From assembly GCA_034008185.1 (NCBI GenBank), contig CM067084.1, positions 71,644,612-71,708,611 on the forward strand: DNA of 64,000 bases. Reading direction: 5' to 3'. A program made the translations under genes and the position numbers. Positions 13,501 through 25,114 of this stretch are shown one piece after another. Origin of the DNA: Gorsachius magnificus (Eukaryota > Chordata > Aves > Pelecaniformes > Ardeidae). How positions within the stretch are numbered: the stretch's first letter is position 1; every line of letters begins with the position of its first letter. The notes under the pieces are model-generated. The model had not been told where the DNA came from and made no database searches. It saw only the letters and a list, made by a program, of their open reading frames with translations.

Positions 13501-15964
13501 AAAAACAATTTTTATAGAAATCCTCTGTATTCACTAATTTAGAGGGAAATGCACTTAAAAGGGGTGTATACTGCACATCTTTATTGATGAATATTACTTT
13601 TTATCTAACTCAGAAGAAATAAGATCCTCTCGAGGCATTGAATCAGATGAGTAACTGCAATAAGAAATGAATTAAAACCACAGAAAATGCCCTGTTTTTA
13701 AGTATGCCACTGCACACAGATGTTCAGTATCTGCATCAATCCCTTTTAGGCATTTGGAAATGCAAAACAAAACCAGAAGCATTATTTCCTTTATGTTTAT
13801 AATGACCACAGGATAATTTTATAGCGACGAAATTACTTTTAAGGCACATCAGTCATTCCATATATACTTCACCTCCACTAAAATCTAACTGTCAATTAAA
13901 TTTCATTTCCATAGACTCCTTGAATTCTACAAGGAAAAACGAAGGGGAAGGATTGTGTTTACAGGCAACAAATATCATTTGAAAAGCAGTGCAAGAGTGA
14001 AACTGCTGTGTGTCTGCAGACTGGGAAACCACTCTAAACGAGCATTAAGTGACAAAAGCAGACCTTTATCTTGGTAGGAATGGGTGTGTCTAAGGAAGCT
14101 GTCCAGTAGCTCAGAGGTAGTAGCTATGTACCATATGTTGCTTTGGTTGCTCTGGCAATTATATAGTTTCTTCAGATTAAACAAACCTGAACTTTTTAGC
14201 TACATCGTTACCTACAAATACTACAAACTTGTTTCAGCTCTTCTGGATGTAACTTTAGAAAGGATTCTCCATTTTGCAAAAGAGAAAATGGCTTGTAATT
14301 TCCTCCTCTCGGTTGCTGTTTTTTTGTCATATTTATCTGTCTCAGGTACATACTTGTACCAAGCCATTGTTATTTACAAAGGGATGCTCCTGAAAATAAG
14401 TCTTAACATCCTTTCTTTTAAGTGCAAATGTTTAAACAAAGCTCAAATCTTTCCACACCTCCAAGCCTTATTTCAAGAAAAGGTCCAATAAGTTACAGAC
14501 TTAAGACTTTGAAAATGTCTCCATTGTTTCTTTAGTGAAATCAAGCAAACTTCTAATGCTTTTGGTGCAATCATCTAATCCTTACTTCGGCAGAATTCCC
14601 ACTTGAGTTGGCCCTGAATTTCAATTGTCTATTGAATTAACACCAGAATCTTAGCCACCGACAACCTCCTTTTGCAGGGTTGAGTGAAACAAATGCTTAT
14701 TATGAAAAACTGATGACACAAGGTGAGCACTCTATCATTTCTCCTTATGCCATAGGGATTTCAAGAGAAGACAGGCTACCGACACCTTTCAGACTGAACA
14801 GAGGGAGTAAAGAAGGGGATATCTAAAGATTCTCAGGTGTAGATTCAATTTAGCTGTTTCAAGAAGCCTGCTGTATGCAAATAGATTTCGTTCTACTCTT
14901 CAAAGAGCTGTTTACTATGGAAAGATTCATTTGAGGCAGATGCCAAATCCTGCTGCCTATGGAAGGAGTGATACACATAAAATGGAGCAGTATTTACCCT
15001 GCAAACAGAATACACACCTTGCAGGAGCACAGCTGGAGAAGGGATGTAAATGCTCAGCTGAGTCTAACACTCGATATGCATTCAGTGGCGAATGTACAGA
15101 CAGCAGTCCCTGTCTCATTCTCTTCATTACAGTTTAAGACATTTTATAAACCCATGGGAAATACAGTTCGCTTTAAAAACTATCCAAACTGTTCCCCCCT
15201 TTTTCCCTCCCCCCAACAAAATCCTCTGAAATCATACACCAGAAATGCAAACAGGAAAAGGGAAAGAAAGCAACATTAATATTAAAGGTTTGGAACAGCT
15301 GCACCTTCTTTTGAGATTTGTTCACATACACCACTGACTCTGCAATGTATGCTTCTCATTAAAAATAAATAAATAAAGGATTTAGTTGCTCTAAGACTGT
15401 AAATACAAAGGATTTAAAGACCTTAGTGGTGTAGTGATTGCTATTCCTCTGAAAATCTGCATAGCCAACTGTCTCCAACTGCCTGTCTGAGAGTGAGAGC
15501 AGCACGCATCCAGCCCCTGAGATAAGCCTTTTGAGGGGGACCTAAAAAGAGGTGGGGAAAAAGTTCCCCAGGGCACATGCAAGTTGAGCTGGTTAGAAAT
15601 TTGATTTTTTTCTTTTAACTCAGAAAATGTTAGCTGAGTTCACCAAAATGATTTTTTTTTTTTTCCCACTACCTGTTCCTGAGCAGCAAGGTGCTTAAGC
15701 CACTGATCTGAGAGGGATGGAGCAGGAATTTACTGCCTGGCAATCCCGCAGGGGGAAATAAGGTCATGGGGTGCATGTGCTCTTTTTTCATATTTCATTA
15801 AAACATGCAAGACTCCCAGGTTTGTCCCACTGACAAATGACAAATTACGGAAAGATAGGAAGAACATTTCCCAGCCAGCTCTATATGCAAAGACCCTTCC
15901 AAAGAAAAAGAAAACCCCATGCTTTCTGTTTGATTTAAGCCCTGTGTAAAATCATCATTCAGAA
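7527..15964. other. Intergenic DNA downstream of ADRA2C, nothing recognised
   Basis: About 8.4 kb without a supported gene. The longest ORF is 135 codons (14084-14491, plus). It is rich in Phe, Leu, Tyr and Lys, as expected from AT-rich DNA, and has no recognisable domain. There is a run of 11 C at about 12085-12095. Some stretches may be conserved regulatory DNA of the receptor locus, but that cannot be judged from a single sequence. Confidence 0.5.
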
Positions 15965-16594
15965 GGTTTTAACAGTACAAAGATTTATTTAGAAAAGAGT
16001 TTGGATTGTTCTTTAGGGGTTTTTTTGGCAAACATTTAAATCCTTTCATAACTCAACAGACTGTCAACGCCTGGTACTTTGCACTTTCTTTCCCCACATA
16101 AGTAGTAAAAGCCAATTTCTTACTGGGACGAGCCCACCACAGGCCCCAGCTGCTCTAATTATAAATACTCAAATCTCCACCACCACTGCCACTTAATCCT
16201 TTCCTCTTGATGTCTCTGCTTGTTTTTGCACAAAATTGCGGAGCCCATTAGAGCTCACTGCCTCCCAAACTCAATGTTTTAGCCTATTTTCCTCACGAGA
16301 CACCCCATGCCCTCCATTGGGGTTCAAAGACATTTGCTCGCCTCCCCATTTACCCATCCACACTCCAGCACCGCTTCCCCAGTACCGTGTCACCATTCTG
16401 TACCACGGTGAATGCCCTCAGCCTCCCCGACACTATCCCTGTACCCCACAGCATCACACTGCTCCACCGAGGGGGCGAGCCCTCTTCCTTCTCTCTAAGC
16501 CCAAACCCTGTGTTCTCTTCCTTCCCTTGTTTTTCAGCATAGAGACTTCTCCTTCTAACTCTACTCCTGCTCAAGGCAAATCCATCCCTCCAGC
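15965..16594 (-). other. Putative ADRA2C 3' untranslated region
   Basis: This is the stretch directly after the ADRA2C stop codon on the minus strand. It runs to just past the first good polyadenylation hexamer, which lies about 610 nt after the stop. A 3' UTR of several hundred bases would be ordinary for an intronless amine receptor gene. The exact end is inferred from the hexamer only, and a longer 3' UTR using a later signal is possible. Confidence 0.5.
15984..15989 (-). terminator. Candidate poly(A) signal of ADRA2C
   Basis: AATAAA on the minus strand (tttatt on the plus strand). It is the first canonical hexamer met after the stop codon at 16595. Cleavage would be expected about 15-25 nt further on, near 15960-15970. 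The downstream sequence is not strongly GU-rich, so the call is moderate. Confidence 0.5.
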
Positions 16595-17932
16595 TCAATG
16601 CCGGAAGTTCTTCTTCTTCTTCTTGAAGAGAATGTGTTTAAAGGACCTGCGGAAGTCCTGGTTGAAGATGGTGTAGATGACTGGGTTGAGGGAGCTATTG
16701 CAATACCCAATCCAGAAGAAGAACTTGAAGAGAGTCTCGGGGACCTCACATGCCTCCCGGCAAATACCATAGAGGCTGTAGCTGAAGAAGAAAGGGAACC
16801 AGCAAACTACAAAGACCCCCATGACCACGGCCAGCACAAAAGTGAAGCGTTTCTCCCGGGCCTGGGTGACTTTCTTACGGCAGATGCTGCTACGCTTCCG
16901 GCGACGGCGATATGAGAAGAACTGCATGGAGCGATTGCTAGAGCGGGACAGACGGCTACTAGAGTGCTTAGAGGAATATGAGTAGGAGAACGACTGGCTC
17001 TTGCTGCTTTTGCGGGGATGCTCCTCCCGGCTCCGCCTCCGTCTGCTCTCTGAGGTGCTGCTCTCCTCCAGCTCAATGTCCTCCAGCTCAGAGGCTTTGC
17101 GCCAGTGGTGCACTGAATAATGTCCATTCTCTCCCAGCTGCATCCTCAGGGATGTGCAGCCACCAGCAGCACGGCTCAAGCCATTCTCAGTCTGGGAGGA
17201 CCCCTCTGGCATCGTACGCTTCTCAGAGAGGGTCCTGGTCCTTAGCTTGGCCACACGGTAGATGCGGATATAGACCAACACCATGATGAGGCAGGGGGCA
17301 AAGAAAGAGCCAATGCAAGACGAAAGGATGTACCATGTCTCGTCATTAAGCTTGCACTGGGGAAAGACATCTCCTTCAGGGTCCCGGTACATGGAGATCA
17401 ATGGTGGGAAGGAGATCACAGCTGAAATGAGCCAGACAGTGAGGATGATGGCCTTGATCCGCCGGGGGGTCCGTTTGAGGTTGTACTCCACCGCCTGCGT
17501 GACTGACCAATACCTGTCGAGGCTGATAGCACACAGGTGGACGATGGAGGAGGTGCAGAAGAGCACGTCCAGCGCCAGGTAAATGTTACACCAAGCCTTG
17601 CCGAAGTACCAGTAATTCATGAGCTCGTTGGCTAAGGAGAAAGGCATGACCAGGGTAGCCACTAGGATGTCCGCACTGGCCAGGGACACCAGGAAGAGGT
17701 TCTGGGGGGCTCTCAGCGCCCGGCTGGTGAGCACAGCTATCACCACCAGCACGTTGCCCACGATGGTGAAGACGATGAGGAAGCCCACCACTGCCGCTAG
17801 GCTGGCCACGGCCGCCGGGGAGTAGGGAGAGGGCGGCTGCAGGAGGGGCGAGGAGGACGGCGAGGAGGGGGGCAGCGCCAGGGACTCGTTGGGGGAGCCC
17901 AGGCTCGTGTTCACCACCAGCAGCAGATCCAT
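16595..17932 (-). CDS. ADRA2C: Alpha-2C adrenergic receptor (intronless)
   Basis: A 445-residue class A GPCR for noradrenaline and adrenaline. It is expected at neuronal and other plasma membranes and couples to Gi/Go. Seven membrane segments are clear: TM1 about 42-66 with N60, TM2 with D88, and TM3 with amine-binding D122 and the D139-R140-Y141 motif. TM4 has W167. TM5 carries catechol-contacting S205, C206 and S209, plus P213. TM6 has C377-W378-F379-P380. TM7 has F406 and N416-P417-x-x-Y420. C115 and C193 should form the loop disulphide. N8 and N15 are glycosylation sequons. Loop 3 (about 227-360) is long and basic/serine-rich. The subtype is 2C rather than 2A or 2B because of the TM1 and TM2 sequences and a tail ([11 protein letters not shown]) without a palmitoylation cysteine. 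The start is the first ATG of the frame, in a strong ACCATGG context, and the whole frame is intact in one exon. The gene stands alone, with a CpG-island promoter upstream. Chance of another alpha-2 subtype: low. Confidence 0.97.
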   Translation of the reverse strand: MDLLLVVNTSLGSPNESLALPPSSPSSSPLLQPPSPYSPAAVASLAAVVGFLIVFTIVGNVLVVIAVLTSRALRAPQNLFLVSLASADILVATLVMPFSLANELMNYWYFGKAWCNIYLALDVLFCTSSIVHLCAISLDRYWSVTQAVEYNLKRTPRRIKAIILTVWLISAVISFPPLISMYRDPEGDVFPQCKLNDETWYILSSCIGSFFAPCLIMVLVYIRIYRVAKLRTRTLSEKRTMPEGSSQTENGLSRAAGGCTSLRMQLGENGHYSVHHWRKASELEDIELEESSTSESRRRRSREEHPRKSSKSQSFSYSYSSKHSSSRLSRSSNRSMQFFSYRRRRKRSSICRKKVTQAREKRFTFVLAVVMGVFVVCWFPFFFSYSLYGICREACEVPETLFKFFFWIGYCNSSLNPVIYTIFNQDFRRSFKHILFKKKKKNFRH

Positions 17933-17975
17933 GGTGGGTGTGCGGGGCGCCGGCGTCCTAGAGAGCCCGGCGGAG

Positions 17976-17998
17976 CCCCCGCCCCGCCCCGCCGCCCC
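17976..17998 (-). promoter_or_regulatory. G-quadruplex motif 44 nt upstream of the ADRA2C start
   Basis: Four C runs on the plus strand (17976-17980, 17982-17985, 17987-17990, 17995-17998) give four G runs of 4-5 bases on the sense (minus) strand, with loops of 1, 1 and 4 bases. This satisfies the standard G4 pattern. It lies inside the expected 5' UTR, so it could form in the mRNA as well as in promoter DNA. Any effect on translation is inference. Confidence 0.6.
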
Positions 17999-18101
17999 GC
18001 CGCCGCCGCCCCGCCGCCCTCATCGCCCCCCGCCAACGCCCCCGCGGCCGCCCCGCCGCGCGGCGCCCACCGGCCGAGCCGCCCGCCTCTCCGCCGGCCC
18101 C

Positions 18102-18221
18102 TCAGGGCAGGGCCGGGCAGCGCCGCCCCGGCGCGGCAGGGAGCGCGGCACCGCTGCCTCCGCCCGGCCCCCGGCGAGGGGGCAGCGGGGCACGGCTGGC
18201 CCCCGCCGCCCGTCCGGTCAT
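18102..18221 (-). other. Possible upstream ORF in the ADRA2C leader
   Basis: An ATG on the minus strand at 18221 opens 39 codons that stop at 18102, about 170 nt before the receptor start. If transcription begins upstream of 18221, scanning ribosomes would meet it first. The peptide is Gly/Ala/Pro/Arg-rich, as any frame here would be, so only its position is of interest. Its presence in the mRNA depends on the unknown start site. Confidence 0.3.
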
Positions 18222-18870
18222 GCCCGGCTCAAGGCAGCCCGCGGCTCCGGAGAAGACACCGCCCGAGCGACGGGAGTGCCCGGCGGGCGCTGGATCCTCG
18301 CAGGGAGCAGGGTCCGAGGCGGCGGCGGCAGCAACGGCGGCATCAAATCCCATGGAGAGCGGCCCCCGGCGGCCCCGCTCCGGCGGCGCGGCAGCGCGCT
18401 CCCGGCGAAGTCGCGGCTGCCCGGCGGCTCCGTCTCCCAATCGGCGGCGGCCCCGCCGCCGCGCGCATGCTCAGTCCCGCCAGGTGCCCCCGCCGCGCCG
18501 GCGGAACACCCCGGGGGGCAGAAGCCGTCGGTGCCATGGCGGAGCGGCGCCGAGGTCGCCTCCCGGCAGCGCGGCGGGGTGGCGGCCGCCCCGCTAGGGG
18601 GCGGCCTTGCCCGCCCGCACGAGGCGGGCAGCGGTTACCGGCCGGCGGCGCCCCGAGGGGCCCGCGCGGGGCGGGGGCTCCGCTCGGCTCGTTTTGGGGC
18701 TGTAGCGCGATGTTTAGGCACGGATTCGGTGTAAATGCTCGCCCGGGTGAGGCCGGCTTCGCCGCCGCGCGCGTCTCCGCTGGAAACTGGTGCGAGCCCG
18801 CACCGAGAGAGCGCTGGCCCGGCCTGGGAGGGAAGCAGGGGGGAATACTCTTGGGGGAGTTCTTGGAGGA

Positions 18871-21800
18871 ACCTCCATAATATGGGAAAGAAAGCACTTA
18901 AGAGTAGCGTTCCCACTGCTTGGGCTTTCGGGCTTTCCCTGGAAGCCGTATGAGAGTGGCGGGGGCAGCCGCCGGGGAGCGGAGCCGCCGGCTTGCCTCC
19001 TCCCCACCCCACATGCCTGCCGTGAGGGATCTGGGGGACACATCTTCAGACCTCCTTTGCTGACAGCCCAGTGACTCACATTACCTTCCTTTGGAAAGAA
19101 AATTGGAGAACTGACAATAAAAATGATGACACTTTAATGCCTCTTTCTTTAGCTGAACCTGTCCAATGGAGGGCAGAAGAAGGTAGCTCAGTGTAGCCCT
19201 GGTCTGTGGTGGTACGTGGTCCTGAGAAAAGCTGCTGCCCTGCACTACAGAGTATCTTCTCTCTTCCCATGCCCCTTCTTCCACCCGCTTTCCTTACATT
19301 CCCCAGCCCCCAGGTCCTCCTCCAGAGGTTGCTTATGGGGCACTGATTAGGGTAGCAGTAAGGTGAAGAGAACAGCCGTATATGCAGCGTGCCTCTTACG
19401 TCTGGGAGCCCATCCTGGTGCCTGGATTTTGGATCACAAGTTCTTCAGAGCAAGGACCGTCCCGCTGCTCTCTGCTGCTGCGCTCGCTTTTCTTGTGCCA
19501 CGTTGCAAAGAGCCTGTGCTTATAAAATACTGACAACGGTAGCGTAACCCCAACCACAAGATTAGCTGTGTTCATTTCAGGTGTGCCAGAATATGAATTC
19601 ATCCACAGCCAGTTAATTTCCTTTTAGTCCAGAATAACGTATTCCTTTTATGCTGTGTGGCGTTACCGGCTTGCATGGGATGGGTGCTTTTTCCCATTGT
19701 GGCACTGTAAAAGATCCAGTAAAAGAGGTAGATATCTATGGCAGGACTCAATGGGGCACAGCAGTGCTGAAAAACACAGCCTGACTGGATTCCATGGCTA
19801 GTACCTGGTTTTGGAGCTGCCTAAACTCCTTCATCATCATCCTGCTGACTTTTAAAGAGAGGAACCTGGTATTTTGGCTGTGAGCATTCCCAATCCAAGC
19901 AGCTGGTTTATGCCTCCTTCCTGTGCCTCACCTGGACCCAGAAATGCAGCGTCCCTCGGCCTTGGGAGGGTCGCAGTCTGGTACATGCGTTCTGCTTCCT
20001 ACTGCCAGGATCATATTCTTTATAATGCAAAACTGTGAGTAGTGAAGGCACATATACCCAAGAGAACATCTCTTCCATGGTATAACATTTAAAATAATAA
20101 AATACTTGATATGGTAGTGGTCCGCTAGTTGAAATAGAACATAGCCTGGGGCTTTGGGGAGTGATAAAGGGACTCTGATTCCAGTTACCTTTTTGGTGCA
20201 ACCGGTGCTGCTCTCTGTCTGTTTGCGTAGGAACATGGACTGGATTATGGAGAGTTGGAAGTGAATGTGCTTAGCTTGGATAGGAAGGAAAATTCCTCTG
20301 GAGATTATGATCTAATTAATCTATTTTGTAAGCAATTTACTCTAAAGTTTTTTTTTTTTCATGTGAAAACTAATTAACAAACACGTGACTGCATGTAAAA
20401 GAGAAAGGACATAAAGTTGAAATTAAACTTTGTCAGGTAACAAACTCTAATAAGATTGAAATGCAGAAGCAGTAATCTCTTAAACAACCAAAGTGTAACA
20501 TACAGAACAAAATGAAATAGAAATCTGATGCCCCCTCAAGTCCTCCTAAATAGACAAGCAGTCTGATAAGGAGGGCTCTTAAAAAAAGCTTGCAAAGCCA
20601 CAGGAAGATTAAACGAATGGAGGTTGAGGTTAGCAAAGTTCAAACAAGAAGTAAATGGCACATTTTTAACATGAAACCTGAACAACCACTAGAAGCAGCT
20701 TCCTGATATTTGTGGTCAGTTCTTCATATTTGAAAGTTTCATAACAGTGTCTGTGAACTGAGAGGACAAGGCGCAGGAATTTGAAGTCTAACGTTTGACG
20801 TGACTGCCGTTAGGCAGAAAGCTACAATCTATGATCTAACTGCTTCCATCTGGGTTTAAAAGACAGTAAATACAAACTGCAAAATCACATGAACATTTGG
20901 GATTCAAGAACTAACTCTCAAAAAAGGGGTATATAAACCCCACGCTATTCCATTCCCTTACTAGGGTAATTAAGAAGTTAGATTGACCAAGTATGTCTCG
21001 AAATTGTATGAACTGGAACTTGAAATAAACTTTCAGCTAATGATTTGAGGCTTCACATTAGAAGAATTGCAGCTTTTCAAGACTTATCTTTGCTCAAAAT
21101 AAGTCAGTGCAGAAGTTTCATAACAAAAGGAATGAGACAAGCAAATGTCTGAGCAATTATTTGGCATTTCTAATGAGGAGATGCCGACAGGGATATGGAA
21201 AAAAGTAAATTGGGAGCGCAATATCCATGTTGTGCTGTGGTTTCTTTAGCACTGAAGTTGTACTGTGGTGCTGAAGCAATTCAGTACATAATTCCACTGA
21301 AGTCAGGGAAGTAATGTTCAGGTTTAACTGAGATCGAGTTTGCCTCAATAGCAGCATGCCATCCCAGAGGTGAATGAAGCGTGGGCATAGATGCAAGAAA
21401 TCTGCCCTCATGAAAACCTGCTTAGTCTACTGAGAGACAAAGGTAGGAGCAGGGTGAATGACAGCAGATAAATCAAATGTAGTTGTGCTTTTGGAAATCA
21501 GTGGTTTGGTATAAAACATAAAGGTTAAGGTTTATAGAAACTTGGCAAGATAAGTAGGCACCTTGCTGCTTTTTCTCCTTCCAAAAAAGCTACATTTCTG
21601 TTATGTTCACTCTGAAAACTGGCTTCCCAAGAGTTATCAGCTCCTAACCATTGGCCTTGGTAGGCATTAACAGGCTCTCATGAAAAAAAAAAAAGTGGCT
21701 TAGAGGCTGGATGAGGCTCTCCTAGGCAATAAACTGGACCTGGCTTAAACTGATCCAAGCTCAGTCTTCCTGAAGTAATCCAGTAGGTACTGTGCCATCC

Positions 21801-22325
21801 ATCCACTATACACTGTCACTGCTGCTCTGGTTCCCTCATCCAGCATCCCACTACAAACCTCCCATCACAGCAGGCTGAGAAGATCCTGCAGGAGCAGAAC
21901 TATTTCTTATTGCTTGTTGTCTCTATTTCTTGTTGGTTTTTACTTGGATTCTCAAGTTGGACTGACCTTTAGTTCAGTTTGAGCTTCAAGAAGACTGTGT
22001 TGGCCAAAGAGACCCACCACCTGCACCTGGGTTTAAGTCTTGGGAAATCCAAAAGCTGTCACTGGGAAACTGGCCAGTGGTGGCCTCAAGAACTCAAGTC
22101 CAAACTCAGGGACAAGTACCGAAGGTGACATCAACCCAGCCACTGAAGATGGTAGAAAGATTCCTGCTGACATCCAAACCTTTAGGGTTCTCTTAGGTTG
22201 TACAAGAACATTTCCTTTGAACAGTGCTGTCACAAGTGCGCACTGCGCTTGCACACACATAGATTTAGGAGAAAAAAATGTTCCAGCTGGTTTGCACTTC
22301 CAAACTTGCTTTTCCTCTTCTGATC
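18871..22325. other. Upstream flank of ADRA2C, nothing recognised
   Basis: Base composition drops from the CpG island back to AT-rich within about 200 bp of 18870. No ORF above about 120 codons, no repeat family and no RNA gene was recognised. A TATA-like sequence framed by GGGG and CCCC lies at 20926-20941. Proximal enhancers are likely here but cannot be shown. Confidence 0.5.
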
Positions 22326-22399
22326 AAGATCTGAGGAAAAAATTGTGTGCCCGAAAGCTTGTTTCCTTTTTTCCTCCCAAACGTATCAGATGAATTAAG
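22326..22399 (+). repeat. Relic of an old interspersed repeat (GAAAGCTTG type)
   Basis: The segment has a tctgaggaa-like start, then tgtgcccgaaagcttg, a T/C-rich stretch, and a tcagatgaatta end. I recognise this order from a repeat that is common in amniote genomes, in which a GAAAGCTTG core is followed by a pyrimidine tract and an agttggtctaataaaa block. The class is not certain to me. A second, reverse-oriented relic lies at 38742-38870. It is non-coding and old. Confidence 0.45.
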
Positions 22400-25114
22400 T
22401 GGAAAATGCTACCTCCTCCTACAAACCTGCCTCTTTGTATTTTATATCTTTAAGTCATCACGATTGTAACCATGCTATTAAGTGCTCTTCAGTGCATTTT
22501 TTTTTAATAATCCCTCCCTCCCCATGAGAACAACATTCTCATTTATAGAGGAAATATCAGCTTTCTTAATGAAGGGGGTGATATTTGATTTTCACTGGGA
22601 ACTCGGTTCTTTACTTCCCCCTTGTGACTTTGAAAATGTGTCTTAGATAAACAACATGGTTTACGAACCTGGGACAGCCTGATTTACGAAACATCTGGAA
22701 GTGCTCTCTAATCTCTCAAACTAAGCTTTATATCAATAGGCAAAATTATGCAGTCTTATCAACTGTACAAGAATCTGTCTGCTGACAAAGCATTCAGTAC
22801 AACTATATGCTTTCTGAGACACGATTTGTGTTATAAACCTGCTCAGGATGCCATGATCAAATAAAATGGGTTAGCTGAAGCCTCTATAAGTCGTTAGAGA
22901 GATAAGCTGCAGTACAAACCATGGGACAGCAAAATGGGATACGAGGTGAAGAATAAGTAGCCTGTCCTGGAGTTTGAAGGAAAGGAACTCAATATGAAGA
23001 AACTGACAGTTACTTTGGAGGGGAGTTCAGGTTCTTCAAAACGTGAATATTGTTATCAAGGGAAAGATTGTGGAATTCTGTAGCATTAAATGGACATTAA
23101 CCTGTAAGTTCCTAGAAGAAGTCAGGGTAAACTTTTAGTATCCCCAAATGGAGCCAAATTTTCAAAAGACCTAAGTGTCAACCTGCTTCCATTGTGATGC
23201 TCATGACAGCATCTGTTCATTTTTCCTTTAGCATATGAAAATGGAACTGTTTTGTAAACCTAGGCATCAGCTGACCCTTTGTTTGAAAATGTCATTGGGA
23301 CCATTTCTGTTCTTTCTTTGTTAACTGCCCTCCCCCCATGCCCCCCAATTAATCACAAGGTCATTTTAAATCCTAAAGTTTTATTTAAAGCCTTCCATAA
23401 AATGGGAATGAATGTTTGGGAAAATAATACTACAGGAATTTTTATTTATTTGTGAATTTTTGAAATATTTCATCATAAATATGGGAATTTAAATGGTTTT
23501 CAGAAACCACTTTTTTTGTTTTTAAAAGCAACCTTCGGACTTGAACATCTTTTTCAGTTGTTACTTTTTTAGTACAATGTCCAGAGAAGGAGAAAATGTT
23601 GATTGAAATGAGTCTGTTTGAAACTCATTCTTCTGTATGAAAGAATATTTCATTGACAATTAAGGGACCAAAACCAAATCAAAACCAGTTTATTCGTTAT
23701 TTTTTTCCTTGATGTGGAACTAAAACTTAATCTCCGTGTTGAAGTTAGTATTATGCTTGAGCTAAAATTGAATGGAGAAATTTATTGGTTCAGCTCCCGA
23801 ATGCAATTTTTCTTCTCTCATATATTTGTAACCCTTTTTCGTGCGCTTACTAAACAGTGGCGTTGTTGTTGGTAAGACCATAAACCAGAAGTCGAGTAAT
23901 GATAGTCAGCCATATCCTGGCTGGCTCGTTTCTGTAAGTCTTTTTCCCTTCCGTAACAGGATCACGTCAACCATAACAGTGTTGCAGAGTTCCATTGACT
24001 CGGCCCTTTGGAGCCAAACCTGGGGCTACTGCAAAACTATTTGTTTGATTCTCCCTATTACTGGAGAGTCGTGAAAAATAGATCTATGTCCCCTCTCTTC
24101 CTTTTACCGTTTGTACTGTTTCCATTATCTCTACTCATTTTAAGGCTTCCTCATTTCTTATTTATTTAGTCAGTACTTTAAATAGCCTTCACAGACACCT
24201 GTACTGATAGCTGTGCCATTTGCACAGGATGAGTGCATTATTTTTCTAGAACTCTGCACTGTATTTGAGGACTCTTCCCCTTGATTTCAGTGGTTTTTTT
24301 AATCATGCGAGGCTTCTGCACAGTAATACGTATGGGAAGTACTTAGTTTATTGTTCTGAACTTATATAAAGCATGCATTTATTTGCATTTGGAATGAGGT
24401 TATGCAAGTTTGTAAAAGCTTCAGCTTCTAAGTAGAGAAAATTCTGTGTAGATAATTTATCATCTATGACATTGCCTATCTCTAATTTATTAATTGTAGG
24501 GCCTGTTTGGCATAAGTGTAAGACAGCCTTTTTCATGACATATTTTCAACTGACTTATTTAGGAGACACATTTTGGCTACAAACCCTTACATCTCCGCTC
24601 TCTTCATTTATATTGAAATACCTATTTCCACAGTAATGATCAAGTAACAGAATCCATTCCAAGGGATTTTAGTGATGGCGGGGGAGAAGATGCAGTCTTT
24701 GTCACCAGGGTTCATCACCTCCCAGCTGCATCTACTTCATGGCACGCTTCTGCTTAATATTTTGAATTGCCATCTGAGGGATTTCAAAGGGTGGTATTCC
24801 TTGCCATGACAATCCATTGTTAAATCAGACCCCATGCAGTTCAGGACAAGAGGCATTACCATCTTGTACATTGTTCTATGGTGCTTTGCAGGAAGAAGAT
24901 CTCATGTGCACAAGATAGATCAATTAGAGCAAACGTTGCCATGTTTCCTGTGTCTGCTATGAGTGGCGACTACAAAGCAGCATAGTTGACTACACTGAAG
25001 ACGTTCCATGGGAACAAGAGCAGACTGTATTATTTCTACTTCACATTAAACCTCAGGGACATGTCCAAATATCATGTGGTCCTTTTCATTTCCTCATATC
25101 TATTCTATAGTGAT
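22400..25114. other. Intergenic DNA, nothing recognised
   Basis: AT-rich sequence with only short ORFs, the longest 77 codons. No repeat family, RNA gene or splice-bounded exon that I can support. Confidence 0.5.

Larger units (their letters stand above)
17933..18870 (-). promoter_or_regulatory. CpG-island promoter and 5' UTR of ADRA2C
   Basis: Extremely GC- and CpG-rich DNA begins at the start codon and fades after about 18870. Visible elements are tandem GC boxes (cccgccc-type, Sp/KLF) at about 17976-18020, a CCAAT box at 18437-18441, an NRF1-like gcgcgcatgct at 18461-18471 and a YY1-like gccatggcgg at 18533-18542. There is no convincing TATA box at a fixed distance, which fits a dispersed CpG-island promoter. 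The transcription start cannot be placed. The cluster at about 18430-18545 is the best guess for the core promoter, which would give a 5' UTR of roughly 500-600 nt. Long plus-strand ORFs here are a product of the GC content. Confidence 0.75.

Noticed and set aside
14084..14491. 135-codon plus-strand ORF with hydrophobic stretches
   Set aside because: Composition typical of AT-rich non-coding DNA, no homology recognised, no promoter or splice context.
16236..17825. Several plus-strand ORFs of 68-146 codons opposite ADRA2C
   Set aside because: They are antisense shadows of the receptor coding sequence and its 3' UTR, with no motif or independent start signal.
17889..18734. 281-codon plus-strand ORF in the CpG island
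   Set aside because: Pro/Arg/Ala/Gly-rich composition is forced by the GC content. No domain; it overlaps the receptor start region.
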